Below are positions 1-7,089 of a stretch of 15,065 nt of DNA, in pieces. The notes below the pieces were generated by a model, which worked only from the letters and a program-made list of their open reading frames with translations, did no database searches and was not told the origin of the DNA. Within the stretch, counting starts at the first letter, position 1, and every line of letters begins with the position of its first letter. Made by a program: the position numbers and the translations under genes. This DNA comes from Paenalcaligenes sp035302345 (GTDB lineage Bacteria; Pseudomonadota; Gammaproteobacteria; Burkholderiales; Burkholderiaceae_B). The DNA lies in assembly GCA_035302345.1 (NCBI GenBank), contig DATGSS010000060.1, forward strand, positions 1 to 15,065, in the 5' to 3' direction.

Positions 1-557
1 CCTAATGCATTAGAGACATGTACGATCCCTACGAATCGCGTGCGCTCATTGATGCTATCGTAGAATGCATCTAAATCTAAAGCGCCGGAATCAAGCACAG
101 GAGCGACCTTGATTACTGCACCTGTGCGTTTTGCTACCAACTGCCACGGTACAATGTTCGAGTGGTGCTCGAGCTCGGTCAGTAATATCTCGTCCCCTTC
201 TTTGAGATTTTCCATGCCCCAGCTATAAGCCACCAAGTTAATCCCCTCGGTGGTGCCGCGAGTAAAGACAATCTCTTCGGGACGTGCAGCATGTATAAAC
301 TTTTGTGCAGTCGCACGTGCTTGATCATATAAATCAGTCGCATACTGTGACAGCCAATGCACACCACGATGTATATTGGCATTGTGCTCTGTATAGAACT
401 TGGATTCGACCTCTATGACCTGCTGTGGCTTTTGCGTCGTCGCCCCATTATCTAAATAGACTAAAGGCTTGCCCCTAACGGGGTGCTCGAATATTGGAAA
501 ATCGGCGCGCCGATCTAAGATCGGCTCGCGCACTGTGCTTGAAGCGGCTGTGCTCAT
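1..557 (-). CDS. sufS: SufS cysteine desulfurase, N-terminal part (cut by window edge)
   Basis: This is the first 185 codons of a SufS-type, PLP-dependent cysteine desulfurase. It strips sulfur from L-cysteine to form a persulfide that feeds the SufBCD scaffold in the cytoplasm. The translation shows YLDNGATTQKP at about 34-44, NANIHRGVH at 59-67, FTRGTTEGINLVA at 98-110 and LTELEHHSNIVPWQ at 126-139. The last carries the His that stacks on PLP. All are characteristic of group II (SufS/CsdA) enzymes. The PLP lysine and catalytic cysteine lie beyond the window. The ATG at 557-555 overlaps the sufD TGA as ATGA and has an AGGAG Shine-Dalgarno five to six bases upstream. It is the last visible gene of the suf operon; sufE, sufU or sufT may follow outside the window. 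No frame disruption is seen. Confidence 0.96.
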   Translation of the reverse strand, partial: MSTAASSTVREPILDRRADFPIFEHPVRGKPLVYLDNGATTQKPQQVIEVESKFYTEHNANIHRGVHWLSQYATDLYDQARATAQKFIHAARPEEIVFTRGTTEGINLVAYSWGMENLKEGDEILLTELEHHSNIVPWQLVAKRTGAVIKVAPVLDSGALDLDAFYDSINERTRFVGIVHVSNAL

Positions 558-1888
558 AATTGCTCCTGAGCAATCTCCAAGCCACCCGGCAACAACTGTT
601 GTACGCCTTGGGTGACAGCATTTCTGAGGTGTTCTGGTTGGATTCTGTCGAGCACCTCGGTAGCAAAAGCGTAAATCAACAGATCACGTGCTTGCTCGGC
701 GCTAAGGCCACGCGTACGTAGATAAAAGAGGCTGTCTTCATCCAGCTTACCTACGGTAGCCCCGTGCGCGCACTTGACGTCATCAGCAAAGATTTCCAGC
801 TCGGGACGTGTATCTGCGCGTGCCATCTTGGCCAGCAGCAGACTATCGGAACGCTGAATAGCGTCTGTCCCGTCGGCCCCTTCGGCAACGCGAATGCGAC
901 CCGTAAAGACACCGCGTCCACGGTCATCCATAATGCCACGGAAATACTCATGACTAAGGCAATGCGGGACGTTATGGTTCATCACGGTATTATGATCAAT
1001 ATGACGACGCCCATCGACGAAATAGAGGCCATTTAATAGCGCATAACCATTTTCGCCATCAAAATTAGTCTCGATTTCGCTGCGGCCCAGGCCTGCTCCT
1101 AGCGACAGAGAGTGAGTCTCTAGATGAGAATCCTTTTCCTGAAATGCTTGCAATCCGGACAAGTGAACAGTTTGAATGTTTTCTTGCTGTAAACGCAAAT
1201 GGAACAAATTACCATGCGCGCCAACCCAAGCACGACTCATACTGTTATTCAAGCCCGTTTCTTCGACCGTGCTGACGTGATGCTCAACCACTTTGAGGTG
1301 TGCATTGTCCGCGACATCAAAGATACTACGGCTAAAGGTAGCAGCATTTTCTTGAGCATGCACATGCACGATATGCAAGGTCTCTTGGACCTCGACGCCA
1401 GCAGGTACATGCACATACATGCCTTGGTTAGCAAATGCTAAATTCAAAGCCTGGGTAGTAAAGCCATCACTGGCCTGGCCCCATTTATCCTGAATGCGCT
1501 TTTGCACCTGCGCGTCATCACTGGCCAACATTTCGCTCACATTGACACAGGTCCCTTTGGGGTTAAACCCTTGGACATGGGATAACTGCTCATCAAATTG
1601 ACCGTTAATAAATACTGCCCAGTAGCCTTGGGGATCAATTTCTTTGAGCTTGTTGACACGCTCGTCTACTGCAGCGCGGTCAAATTCCTCGAAGGCGGTT
1701 TCAAAGCTACGCTGCTCCATGGGTAACATGGAGGTGTGACGCCAAGCTTCGATTTTACGTGAAGGCCAACCCTCGGTGGCAAAGCGTTCAAGTGCTGCTT
1801 GACGGAGCTCATTGACCCAAGGCTGAGTGCTAACACGCTGCTCGTAAGCTTGCGCATAGTCTTTCACCCAAGTTGGTAATGTGCTCAT
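554..1888 (-). CDS. sufD: SufD, Fe-S cluster scaffold subunit
   Basis: This encodes a 444-residue SufD, the SufB paralogue that joins SufB and SufC2 in the cytoplasmic SufBC2D scaffold. SufD is needed for iron entry in E. coli. The C-terminal core carries VKCAHGATVGKLDEDSLFYLR (371-391), the family signature with the conserved His375, followed by the RGLS helix and an AxxxLIYAFATEVLDRI helix. The N-terminal half is divergent and helical, as in other SufD proteins. Length is normal. The ATG at 1888-1886 overlaps the sufC TGA (ATGA) and has GGAG seven bases upstream, so sufC and sufD are probably translationally coupled. The last codons form a small hairpin around the sufS ribosome-binding site. 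Confidence 0.96.
   Translation of the reverse strand: MSTLPTWVKDYAQAYEQRVSTQPWVNELRQAALERFATEGWPSRKIEAWRHTSMLPMEQRSFETAFEEFDRAAVDERVNKLKEIDPQGYWAVFINGQFDEQLSHVQGFNPKGTCVNVSEMLASDDAQVQKRIQDKWGQASDGFTTQALNLAFANQGMYVHVPAGVEVQETLHIVHVHAQENAATFSRSIFDVADNAHLKVVEHHVSTVEETGLNNSMSRAWVGAHGNLFHLRLQQENIQTVHLSGLQAFQEKDSHLETHSLSLGAGLGRSEIETNFDGENGYALLNGLYFVDGRRHIDHNTVMNHNVPHCLSHEYFRGIMDDRGRGVFTGRIRVAEGADGTDAIQRSDSLLLAKMARADTRPELEIFADDVKCAHGATVGKLDEDSLFYLRTRGLSAEQARDLLIYAFATEVLDRIQPEHLRNAVTQGVQQLLPGGLEIAQEQL
559..574 (-). promoter_or_regulatory. sufS ribosome-binding site within a small hairpin
   Basis: In the mRNA, ATTGCT-CAGG-AGCAAT forms a 6-bp stem with a 4-nt loop directly before the sufS ATG. The AGGAG Shine-Dalgarno sits in the loop and 3' arm. 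It lies in the last sense codons of sufD. A ribosome terminating sufD would open it, which fits translational coupling. The structure is visible in the sequence; any function is inferred. Confidence 0.4.
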
Positions 1889-2649
1889 ACTGTTGCTCCT
1901 TTTTCTGCTTGCTCTGCAATCCAGCCATACCCATGCTCTTCTAGCTCTTTGGCGAGGGAGGCATCACCGGAACGTACAATACGTCCTTTGTGAATCACGT
2001 GTACGTAGTCCGGCACAATGTAATCCAATAGACGCTGATAGTGAGTAATCACCAACATCGAGCGTTCTGGAGAACGCAATTTGTTGACCCCTTCTGAAAC
2101 CACGCGGAGGGCATCAATATCAAGCCCAGAGTCAGTTTCGTCCAAGATTGCCAGCTTTGGCTCTAGCAAGGTCATTTGGAGGATTTCGTTGCGTTTTTTT
2201 TCGCCACCCGAAAAACCCTCATTAACAGAGCGATGCAAAAACTGTTCGCTCATGCCTACGGAGGCCATCTCTTCTTTGACCAGCTTGAGGAAATCAATAG
2301 CATCTAGTTCTGGCAGGCCACGCTCTCTACGTACAGCATTCAAAGCAGTGCGCAAAAAGTATGCATTAGACACACCGGGAATCTCTACAGGGTATTGAAA
2401 CGCCATAAACAAACCACGGCGAGCTCTTTCCTCGATGTCCATATCGAGCAGGTCTTGGCCTAGAAACTCTACAGTACCACCTTGGACTTCGTAGTCTTCA
2501 CGGCCAGACAAAACCTGTGCCAAGGTACTCTTACCAGAGCCATTAGGGCCCATTAGGGCGTGAACCTCACCGGGTTTGACCTGGAGGTTTACGCCTTTCA
2601 GGATGTCTTTACCGTCAACGGACGCTTTGAGGTTTTTGATATTTAACAT
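1885..2649 (-). CDS. sufC: SufC, ABC-type ATPase of the SUF scaffold
   Basis: This encodes a 254-residue SufC, the soluble ABC ATPase whose ATP-driven dimerisation reshapes the SufBC2D complex during Fe-S assembly. Walker A is GPNGSGKST (34-42), the ABC signature is SGGEKKRNEI (147-156), and Walker B with its catalytic acid is LAILDETDSGLDID (167-179). The H-loop His is in ITHYQRLL (201-208). There are no membrane segments, as expected. The start at 2649 gives the canonical MLNIKNL N-terminus. It has an AAGGAG Shine-Dalgarno nine bases upstream that overlaps the sufB stop codon. A GTG eight codons earlier was rejected. The gene lies 13 bases after sufB and overlaps sufD by 4. Confidence 0.97.
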   Translation of the reverse strand: MLNIKNLKASVDGKDILKGVNLQVKPGEVHALMGPNGSGKSTLAQVLSGREDYEVQGGTVEFLGQDLLDMDIEERARRGLFMAFQYPVEIPGVSNAYFLRTALNAVRRERGLPELDAIDFLKLVKEEMASVGMSEQFLHRSVNEGFSGGEKKRNEILQMTLLEPKLAILDETDSGLDIDALRVVSEGVNKLRSPERSMLVITHYQRLLDYIVPDYVHVIHKGRIVRSGDASLAKELEEHGYGWIAEQAEKGATV

Positions 2650-2662
2650 TGAATAATACTCC

Positions 2663-4111
2663 TTAACCAACACTGCCTTCGAGGCTGAGCCCTAGCAGGT
2701 TTTGCGCTTCTACAGCGAACTCCATGGGCAATTCTTTGATAACTTCTTGGCAATAGCCATTTACAATCATAGATACGGCATCTTCGGCACTAATACCACG
2801 CTGCATGGCATAGAACAATTGGTCCTCGCCAATGCGCGAAGCGGTGGCCTCGTGCTCTACATTAGCGGTCGGGTTTTGTGCTTCGACCACAGGGAAAGTA
2901 TGCGCTGCACAGGTCTTGCCAATGAGCAATGAGTCACACTGGGTAAAGTTGCGCGCATTTTCTGCTGTAGGTGCGATACGAACAAGACCTCGATAGGTAT
3001 TTAGGCCGCGACCAGCGGAAATCCCTTTGGAAATAATGGTGCTGGTAGTGTTTTTGCCCATATGAATCATCTTGGTACCGGTATCGGCCTGCTGGCGGTG
3101 ATTACTGAGGGCTACTGAGTAAAATTCGCCAACAGAGTCATCACCACGTAAAACCACACTGGGGTATTTCCAAGTAATCGCAGAGCCTGTTTCTACCTGC
3201 GTCCAAGAAATGTGCGAACGCTCGCCACGGCACTCGCCGCGCTTGGTCACAAAGTTATAGATCCCGCCTAGACCGTCCTCGTCACCGGGATACCAGTTTT
3301 GTACGGTGGAATATTTGATCTTGGCGTCATCCAAGGCGACTAGCTCAACAACTGCTGCGTGCAATTGATTAATATCACGCATCGGCGCCGTACAGCCCTC
3401 GAGGTAACTCACGTATGAGCTCTCTTCGGCAATGATGAGCGTGCGCTCAAATTGGCCTGTATCAGGAGAGTTGATGCGGAAATAGGTGGATAGCTCCATT
3501 GGGCATTTGACCCCTTTCGGGATATAGACAAAAGAACCATCAGAGAACACCGCAGAGTTGAGCGCTGCATAAAAATTGTCATTTGGCGGCACTACGGTAC
3601 CTAAGTATTTTTTAACTAGCTCGGGGTACTCGCGCACAGCCTCAGAGAAGGAGCAAAAGATAATGCCGATCTCTTCGAGTTGCTTGCGGAAAGTGGTTGC
3701 GACCGAAACAGAATCAAAAACTGCATCTACTGCTACCCCGGCCAGGCGCTCCCATTCGTGTAGGGGTACGCCGAGCTTTTCATAGGTACGCAGTAATTCT
3801 GGATCAACCTCATCCAAACTCTTAGGGCCATCTTCTTTGCTCTTAGGGGCCGCGTAATAGCTGATCTCTTGGAAATCAATGGGTGGATAGTCCACTACCG
3901 ACCATGTAGGCGGTGTCATTTCCAACCACTGCCGATAAGCATTCAAGCGCCATTCGAGCATGAACTCGGGCTCTCTCTTTTTGGCTGAAATCAAGCGTAT
4001 GGTGTCCTCGTTTAAACCTTTAGGAATCACCACTGACTCAATGTCGGTAACAAACCCCGCCTCGTATTCGCGATCGAGGAAAGTATCAAGGTGTTCGTTA
4101 ACTGTACTCAT
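2663..4111 (-). CDS. sufB: SufB, Fe-S cluster scaffold subunit
   Basis: This encodes a 482-residue SufB, the scaffold subunit on which the nascent Fe-S cluster is built. The conserved block ARNFTQCDSLLIG carries Cys392, equivalent to the catalytic Cys405 of E. coli SufB, which accepts sulfur. NVEHEAT follows with Glu419-His420-Glu421, equivalent to the residues implicated in cluster binding. SAEDAVSMIVNGYCQEV is the usual C-terminal helix. The early part (KGLNEDTIRLISAKKREPEF) is also standard, and length is normal. The ATG overlaps the stop of the Rrf2 regulator by one base (TAATG) and has GGAG eight bases upstream. It is therefore co-transcribed with the regulator, and probably translationally coupled to it. 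Confidence 0.98.
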   Translation of the reverse strand: MSTVNEHLDTFLDREYEAGFVTDIESVVIPKGLNEDTIRLISAKKREPEFMLEWRLNAYRQWLEMTPPTWSVVDYPPIDFQEISYYAAPKSKEDGPKSLDEVDPELLRTYEKLGVPLHEWERLAGVAVDAVFDSVSVATTFRKQLEEIGIIFCSFSEAVREYPELVKKYLGTVVPPNDNFYAALNSAVFSDGSFVYIPKGVKCPMELSTYFRINSPDTGQFERTLIIAEESSYVSYLEGCTAPMRDINQLHAAVVELVALDDAKIKYSTVQNWYPGDEDGLGGIYNFVTKRGECRGERSHISWTQVETGSAITWKYPSVVLRGDDSVGEFYSVALSNHRQQADTGTKMIHMGKNTTSTIISKGISAGRGLNTYRGLVRIAPTAENARNFTQCDSLLIGKTCAAHTFPVVEAQNPTANVEHEATASRIGEDQLFYAMQRGISAEDAVSMIVNGYCQEVIKELPMEFAVEAQNLLGLSLEGSVG

Positions 4112-4599
4112 TAGGATAACTCCACATTAGATGTGCTTTCACCGCCCTGACTTTTGCTCGGACCAGGTTGGTGTGTGAGTGGGTGTTCAGTAATGGTGGG
4201 GGCAAGCATATCCGCCACGCTGACATCTTCAAGTGTTCGGCGTACAATGTCACTAATTTTCTGCCAATTACTACGTATTTGGCAGTCAGGCTCGACAGCG
4301 CATGCCCCGGGCGTAGCGACACACTCAGTCAACCCAAAAGGCTGGTCATCTAGTGCGTCAATTATTTGTGCAATGCTGATATCTGCTGCGGGTCGTGCTA
4401 GGCTATAACCGCCGTGTGCACCCCGAGTACTGACTACGATATTGCTTTGATTGAGCAACTTTAACACTTTACTCACGGTGGGCTGCCCCAGACCCAGTGC
4501 CTGAGCAAGCTCAGAGGCGCTGTAAATTCGGTCCGGTTCATGGCCCATATGGGTCAGTACGAGTGTGCCGTAGTCAATGATTTTGCTAATGCGCAACAT
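4111..4599 (-). CDS. Rrf2/IscR-family regulator of the SUF operon
   Basis: This encodes a 162-residue Rrf2-family transcription factor and is the first gene of the suf operon. The N-terminal winged helix spans about 1-85; its recognition region is GLGQPTVSKVLKLL (36-49) and the wing is TRGAHGGYSLARP (58-70). Three cysteines, Cys93, Cys100 and Cys106, follow with CX6CX5C spacing. IscR uses a similar trio to hold a [2Fe-2S] cluster. The match is to the group annotated as SUF system Fe-S assembly regulators, which resemble IscR but are distinct from cyanobacterial SufR. Expected role: cluster-bound repression of its own operon, relieved by Fe-S shortage. The tail after about 135 is polar and probably disordered. 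The start ATG has only a weak GGA-type ribosome site. No symbol is assigned because naming in this group is inconsistent. Confidence 0.9.
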   Translation of the reverse strand: MLRISKIIDYGTLVLTHMGHEPDRIYSASELAQALGLGQPTVSKVLKLLNQSNIVVSTRGAHGGYSLARPAADISIAQIIDALDDQPFGLTECVATPGACAVEPDCQIRSNWQKISDIVRRTLEDVSVADMLAPTITEHPLTHQPGPSKSQGGESTSNVELS

Positions 4600-4636
4600 A
4601 ATATCCGCTAGCCGTTTCCAGTTGAATATTATCTAT

Positions 4637-4666
4637 ATAGTACCTCTTTGGTACTGATTAAGTCAA
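4637..4666 (-). promoter_or_regulatory. Candidate suf operon promoter
   Basis: Read leftwards, TTGACT (4666-4661) and TACTAT (4642-4637) are separated by 18 bases. This is a reasonable sigma-70 promoter that would start transcription near 4630, about 30 bases before the regulator ATG. The spacer contains the inverted repeat described separately. Base matches are seen; use as a promoter is inferred. Confidence 0.6.
4639..4655. promoter_or_regulatory. Inverted repeat, candidate Rrf2-regulator operator
   Basis: AGTACC-TCTTT-GGTACT is a perfect 6+6 bp dyad with a 5-base centre. It lies between, and partly over, the -35 and -10 elements of the suf promoter. A repressor dimer bound here would block RNA polymerase. 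Autoregulation by the adjacent Rrf2 protein is the simplest reading. The site is not an obvious match to E. coli IscR type 1 boxes. Its right arm also overlaps the putative -35 of the divergent gene. Confidence 0.5.
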
Positions 4667-4676
4667 ACCTTATTTT
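4648..4676 (+). promoter_or_regulatory. Possible promoter of the sigma/anti-sigma fusion gene
   Basis: TTGGTA (4648-4653) and TATTTT (4671-4676) are separated by 17 bases. Transcription would start near 4683, giving a leader of about 24 bases before the ATG at 4707. The hexamers are imperfect. The -35 element shares bases with the right arm of the inverted repeat, so the same repressor could control both directions. Confidence 0.3.
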
Positions 4677-4706
4677 TTGCCTCTAAAACAGCCTAACTAT
4701 TTGTCT

Positions 4707-6248
4707 ATGAGCCCACTGACCACGGATTCTGCAGTTGCCGCCCATTTACAACGCTGCACGCGAAAAGACCCTAGCGGTTTACAAGCACTCATTAATACTT
4801 ATGGCCCTTTGCTACGTCGCTATGCTGGTGGCTTATTCGAACAATCCCATGCAGACCAACTCACTCAAGATGGTTTTGCGCTAATTTGGCAGCACGCTAA
4901 TTTATACAGCCCAGAACAAGGCAGCGCGCTTGGGTGGATGCTATCTATATTTCGATACCGGCTTGCCCAGGCATTGGCCTCGACACTTTACAAACGTGCG
5001 CAAGCCCAAAGCATAGATGGTTTATTGGCTCGATTAGACGCCAAAGAACCATTTGCCAGTGCTGTTTTAGAGCTACCTGAAAACCAACAAAAACTACTAG
5101 TAGGCCGTTATTTGTTTGCGTGGGATACTGCCCTTTGTGTATTACATACGGGGATCCCAGAGGGTGAGGTAGACGAACAAACTCAACAGGCTTGTCAGCA
5201 ATTAGCACAGCGATTCTCACCTTGGAAAATTAGTGATGCGCACTGGCAAGCAGAGAATGGTCAGGCTTGTATAGAAAGCTTGCGACCTGACAAAAACATT
5301 TCTGCTTTACTACAGCGCCGTCAAAAGGATCCCAAAGCTCTCAAGGACACCTTGCGGTGGGAAATGTTATGTGCTGGATTATGCCAACTTCTGTCAACAA
5401 CAGTGGACCATAAGCAATGGATCTCAGCGCTGGGGGCTCGCTTGGGGATTCAATTGCTGGCTAATTCCCCCATAGTACCGCAACGCGCCGCTCATCAAAC
5501 AATCGCTCAGCCATCAAATGCAAAAGAATGGGGAAAACCAACTGCACACGCACCAGCCGGTGATGACCAACCCATTCCGAACAACATGCTTAAAAAAGAG
5601 GCGTCACAGCCCCGCACCGAGTATCCAGCAAAAGATGCAACACAAAAGCAAAAAGCAATAGAAAGGTCAGAGCAATTAAACAAATCGACAAAAAACACTG
5701 CTCAGAAACAAAACCACTCAATCGATGATGAACGCGACAATGATTTCGAATCCGAGCTCCAATTGCAGCGTCGCCAAACTTTTTATTGGAAATTTTTCTC
5801 GTTAGTAAATCTGCTTTTGGTCATAGGCTTGGTTACATGGATGTTTTTGCCCAAGCCACCGCCTATTGAGGTGATTCAAATGGCCCCTCGATTAGGAGCA
5901 GTATTACAAGCTCCTGGACATAGTGCCACACCCGGTTGGGTGCTAAGCGTCGATCCACAGCAACAAGTACTGTTGACACCAGTAGTTCCAACCCAGCTCA
6001 AAGACAACGAGCAGGTTCATTTATGGACTCGGGCTGCGGGTGACTCTGAATTGCGTTCATTGGGGTTAATCAACCCTAATCAACCCGTGACTTTGACCAA
6101 AGATGTCCTGGGTACGGTCCAAGAAGGACAACTATTCGAAATGACTTTAGAGTCTAATGACCAAACAAATACTGACGAACCGCAAGGCCCTATCCTCTTT
6201 ATGGGCCGGGTAGTCTCACTGGGCGATTACGAGCCCAAAGAAGAATAA
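4707..6248 (+). CDS. ECF sigma factor-like protein fused to an RskA-type membrane anti-sigma factor
   Basis: This encodes a 513-residue single polypeptide with two normally separate partners. Residues about 10-95 resemble ECF sigma region 2 of the SigK type: LQRCTRKDPSGLQALINTY, then FALIWQHANLYSPEQGSALGWMLSIFRYRL is the -10-binding helix area. Residues about 112-172 occupy the place of sigma region 4 (LPENQQKLL... GIPEGEVDEQTQQACQQL) but are degenerate. Residues about 196-250 (RRQKDPKALKDTLRWEMLCAG) resemble the anti-sigma N-domain, including its conserved WE. A Gln/Lys/Glu-rich linker runs 255-355, one membrane helix spans about 359-381, and the outer part (LGAVLQAPGHSATPGWVLSV... QGPILFMGRVVSL) matches the RskA C-terminal domain. 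Expected topology: sigma part cytoplasmic, C-terminus periplasmic. The ATG at 4707 was preferred to a TTG at 4677, though no good Shine-Dalgarno is visible for either. No stop or frameshift interrupts the junction. Domain assignments are by pattern recognition; the regulated genes are unknown. Confidence 0.75.
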   Translation: MSPLTTDSAVAAHLQRCTRKDPSGLQALINTYGPLLRRYAGGLFEQSHADQLTQDGFALIWQHANLYSPEQGSALGWMLSIFRYRLAQALASTLYKRAQAQSIDGLLARLDAKEPFASAVLELPENQQKLLVGRYLFAWDTALCVLHTGIPEGEVDEQTQQACQQLAQRFSPWKISDAHWQAENGQACIESLRPDKNISALLQRRQKDPKALKDTLRWEMLCAGLCQLLSTTVDHKQWISALGARLGIQLLANSPIVPQRAAHQTIAQPSNAKEWGKPTAHAPAGDDQPIPNNMLKKEASQPRTEYPAKDATQKQKAIERSEQLNKSTKNTAQKQNHSIDDERDNDFESELQLQRRQTFYWKFFSLVNLLLVIGLVTWMFLPKPPPIEVIQMAPRLGAVLQAPGHSATPGWVLSVDPQQQVLLTPVVPTQLKDNEQVHLWTRAAGDSELRSLGLINPNQPVTLTKDVLGTVQEGQLFEMTLESNDQTNTDEPQGPILFMGRVVSLGDYEPKEE

Positions 6249-6252
6249 ATCG

Positions 6253-7089
6253 TTATTTAGAAGGTCGGTGATCGTCAGCGTGTTGCTGTATAAAATATTT
6301 GATCTCAGTTTCCGTAAAACCAGCCTCACGGCGTGCGTCAATGTTAAGTGGTCCTCTAAATCTTGGCGCACGGTAGGTTTTTGCTAATTGAGGGTATTGC
6401 AGTTCAGGATCAACTGCTTTTTGTGCACAGGCCCAGCGGTACCAGCGGTTTCCAGCCGCGACGTGCCCTACTTCATCGCGCAAAATGATGTCTAAAATTT
6501 CAGCAGCCGCATGGTCGCCAGCCTGAGCTAATTTGTCGCGCATCACGGGACACGCATCCAAGCCGCGCGCCTCGAGCGTTCTTGGCACCATCGCTAAACG
6601 AGCAATCAAATCATCGCACGTACGCTCAGCCATGTCCCACAAGCCATCATGGGCAGGAAAATCCCCATAAGCAAAACCCAAAGTCTGCAAGTGATCTTCT
6701 AGTAAGTTGAAATGATATACCTCTTCGAATGCCACTTGCAGCCAATCGCCATAAAATTGACTTGGTAAATGTGGATAACGCCAAATAATATCTAAAGCCA
6801 AGTTTATCGCGTTAAATTCTATATGCGCTAAGGCATGCAATAAAGCAGCTCGTCCCTCAACAGTATGCATACTACGCTGTTTGACCTGACGAGGATCAAC
6901 AATGTCTGGCTTTGTCGGACGACCAGGTATGCCCTGCTCTGGGCATTGCAGATCCGCATGAGCACCGACAGGCATTGAGATTTGAGCATGCATCTCTTGA
7001 ACGGCTTTGGATTTTATAATTGGGTCTTTTATTAATAGAGCCTGGAGGGCATGCTCACGCAATGAGGTTAATTTACTGCTATGAGTCAA
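6253..7089 (-). CDS. DUF455 family ferritin-like protein
   Basis: This 278-residue protein belongs to the DUF455 (COG2833) ferritin-like group, whose function is not established. The helical core carries likely di-metal ligands in typical spacing: HIE at 89-91, EEVYH at 122-126, LEARGLD at 172-178 and DEVGH at 205-209. Two E/D-x-x-H motifs on separate helices suggest a carboxylate-bridged iron centre. No signal peptide or membrane helix is seen. No ATG occurs before residue 33, so a TTG at 7089-7087 is taken as start. It has an AGGT ribosome site five to six bases upstream and overlaps the end of the MerR-like gene by 11 bases in another frame. This makes it the last gene of the rpmI-ihfA transcript. 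It converges with the plus-strand fusion gene, leaving only 4 bases between the stops. Confidence 0.85.
   Translation of the reverse strand: MTHSSKLTSLREHALQALLIKDPIIKSKAVQEMHAQISMPVGAHADLQCPEQGIPGRPTKPDIVDPRQVKQRSMHTVEGRAALLHALAHIEFNAINLALDIIWRYPHLPSQFYGDWLQVAFEEVYHFNLLEDHLQTLGFAYGDFPAHDGLWDMAERTCDDLIARLAMVPRTLEARGLDACPVMRDKLAQAGDHAAAEILDIILRDEVGHVAAGNRWYRWACAQKAVDPELQYPQLAKTYRAPRFRGPLNIDARREAGFTETEIKYFIQQHADDHRPSK

Noticed and set aside
764..1441. Plus-strand open frames opposite sufD.
   Set aside because: They lie entirely antisense to a clearly conserved gene, carry no domain features and lack ribosome sites.
2650..2673. A GTG start eight codons upstream for sufC.
   Set aside because: The ATG at 2649 has a proper AAGGAG site and the family N-terminus. 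The GTG lies inside the end of sufB without a good ribosome site.
4639..4655. The suf promoter dyad as an intrinsic terminator.
   Set aside because: The arms are only 6 bp, no T-run follows, and it lies upstream of the first gene between promoter elements. An operator is the better reading.
4677..4706. A TTG start ten codons upstream for the sigma/anti-sigma fusion gene.
   Set aside because: It has no ribosome site, lies upstream of the start point expected from the only candidate promoter, and the ten extra residues match nothing in the domain. The ATG at 4707 is preferred, though its own ribosome site is also poor.
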